A stretch of DNA of 64,000 bases from the NCBI RefSeq assembly GCF_000243275.1, contig NZ_CM001437.1:1827882-1891881 (forward strand). Reading direction: 5' to 3'. The stretch is from Myroides odoratus DSM 2801 (GTDB lineage: Bacteria > Bacteroidota > Bacteroidia > Flavobacteriales > Flavobacteriaceae). Positions within the stretch are counted from its first letter, which is position 1, and every line of letters starts with the position of its first letter. Below, one piece after another: positions 63,242-64,000 of the stretch. The notes under the pieces were generated by a model. It was not told the origin of the DNA. It was given only the letters and a program-made list of their open reading frames with translations, and ran no database searches. A program made the translations under genes and the position numbers.

Positions 63242-63472
63242 ATGACTTCATTTTTTAATGGTTTAGGATTCTTGTTTGAAAAGGTGCTTTTCATCCCAAT
63301 GGATATCTTTGCAAAACTAGAACTTGAGAACTGGTGGACTGCAAACATCATTACTTGGATTTTCATCCTAATTACTTGCTACTTCTTTGTATTTTGGTTA
63401 AAACAATTACAATTGTTTAAATCAAATAACGAAGATACACAAGATACGACAGCCCACTCATTTCTAAAGTAA
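63242..63472 (+). CDS. DUF6341-like small membrane protein
   Basis: The 76-residue protein has a membrane helix (ANIITWIFILITCYFFVFWL) after an amphipathic N-terminus, and a polar tail. I recall this as the DUF6341 family found between purD and DUF6427. It is divergent from DUF6427 and convergent with purD. Confidence 0.72.
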   Translation: MTSFFNGLGFLFEKVLFIPMDIFAKLELENWWTANIITWIFILITCYFFVFWLKQLQLFKSNNEDTQDTTAHSFLK

Positions 63473-63481
63473 TCAACTATC

Positions 63482-64000
63482 TTAAAGATCGAATCCGATA
63501 TCTTTACGATAATAAATCTTATCAAAATTTAGTTTATCTATATTTTGATAAGATTTTTTTAATGCCTCATCGTAGTTATTTCCGTATGAAGTAACAGCAA
63601 GTACACGTCCTCCATTGGTCACAATTGCATCCTCTTTTAAGGCTGTTCCCGCATGGAAAACAATAGAATCTTCTACTTGTTCAATACCTGTAATTACTTT
63701 TCCTTTTTCATACTCTTCTGGATATCCTCCTGATACAAGCATAACAGTCGTTGCGCTACGTGCATCTAATTCAATGGTCATGGTATCCAATTCCTCTTTT
63801 GCAATGGCTTGGAACAAGGCTACTAAATCTGATTTCACTCTTGGCATCACAACCTCTGTTTCAGGATCCCCCATACGAACGTTATATTCAATAACAAATG
63901 GATCTTCTCCTACTTTGATGATTCCAATAAAAATAAATCCTTTATAATCCAATTGATCTTTTTTAATTCCTTCTACTGTCGGAATAACAATGCGATCTTC
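63482..64000 (-). CDS. purD: Phosphoribosylamine--glycine ligase, partial (3' end)
   Basis: The C-terminal 172 or so residues of the ATP-grasp enzyme that makes glycinamide ribonucleotide in purine synthesis. YKGFIFIGIIKVGEDPFVIEYNVRMGDPETEVVMPR is diagnostic, cited as EYNVRMGDPETEVVMPR, and the preceding IVIPTVEGIKK continues in frame to the window end. The start and N-terminal domains lie outside the window. Confidence 0.93.
   Translation of the reverse strand, partial: EDRIVIPTVEGIKKDQLDYKGFIFIGIIKVGEDPFVIEYNVRMGDPETEVVMPRVKSDLVALFQAIAKEELDTMTIELDARSATTVMLVSGGYPEEYEKGKVITGIEQVEDSIVFHAGTALKEDAIVTNGGRVLAVTSYGNNYDEALKKSYQNIDKLNFDKIYYRKDIGFDL

Noticed and set aside
1..64000. CRISPR arrays, insertion sequences, prophage genes, rRNA operons and plasmid or replication origins
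   Set aside because: I looked for regularly spaced repeats, transposases, phage structural genes and rRNA-like sequence and saw none. The only tandem repeats (162-632, 3073-3162, 34470-34740) lack unique spacers.

Overview
The window is AT-rich chromosomal DNA from a member of the Bacteroidota, most likely the Flavobacteriaceae (Myroides- or Flavobacterium-like; the genus is a guess). The evidence is the gene content: batABCDE with MoxR and DUF58, a DUF5686 protein, DUF4286, DUF4292, DUF4254, DUF6029 and DUF6427 family proteins, an ArgF'-type carbamoyltransferase and many C-S-x-D-D lipoproteins. Typical Bacteroidota -7 promoter boxes (TAnnTTTG) lie just upstream of many starts. No phage, insertion sequence, rRNA or CRISPR array was seen; this is mostly core genome with small lineage-specific paralogue clusters.

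Layout. 1-709: non-coding DNA with about 130-138 bp palindrome-rich tandem repeats. 710-3966: an outer-membrane and redox group (DUF6029 barrel, TlpA thioredoxin, divergent Omp28-like lipoprotein). 4070-4143: tRNA-Asn. 4220-10679: housekeeping genes (rseP, serS, a DUF4286 gene, rsmA, mgtE, a 2-hydroxyacid dehydrogenase). 10730-12226: three paralogous small lipoproteins. 12503-26315: a two-domain acyltransferase (olsF-like), exonuclease III, an OmpA lipoprotein, an MscS channel, xseA/xseB, dut, a nucleotidyltransferase, a DUF4292 lipoprotein, an EnvC-like protein, 3-hydroxyanthranilate dioxygenase, an ALDH7-type dehydrogenase and a small OM barrel. 26359-28231: phosphatase plus AlbA_2 protein. 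28399-37419: the moxR-DUF58-batD-like-batABCDE operon. 37416-42090: cvpA, a small conserved gene, pheS and a DUF5686 outer-membrane protein. 42277-45983: a PadR regulator followed by five tandem paralogous membrane proteins. 46127-49123: a ferredoxin-type reductase and three tandem paralogous lipoproteins. 49198-57681: the arginine operon, GNAT-argG-argC-argD-argF'-argB-argE-argH, read leftward. 57850-64000: a lipoprotein, apt, a GT9 glycosyltransferase, DUF4254, upp, DUF6427, a DUF6341-like gene and the 3' part of purD.

The most notable finding is upstream of the arginine operon. At 57574-57681 (minus strand) a 35-codon ORF ends in Ser-Arg-Ser-Ser-Arg-Ser-Arg-Ala-stop, and all three Arg codons are CGG. 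A short hairpin overlaps its last codons and is followed by a pyrimidine-rich, U-rich run. This looks like a leader-peptide attenuator sensing arginyl-tRNA. The second notable system is the PadR plus five-membrane-protein array, whose promoter carries three TAGGTAT/ATACCTA half-sites that look like an autoregulatory operator. Others worth a check are an almost identical 114-bp block shared by two otherwise diverged lipoprotein genes (gene conversion), and an alanine at the specificity position (residue 90) of the ArgF'-type carbamoyltransferase.
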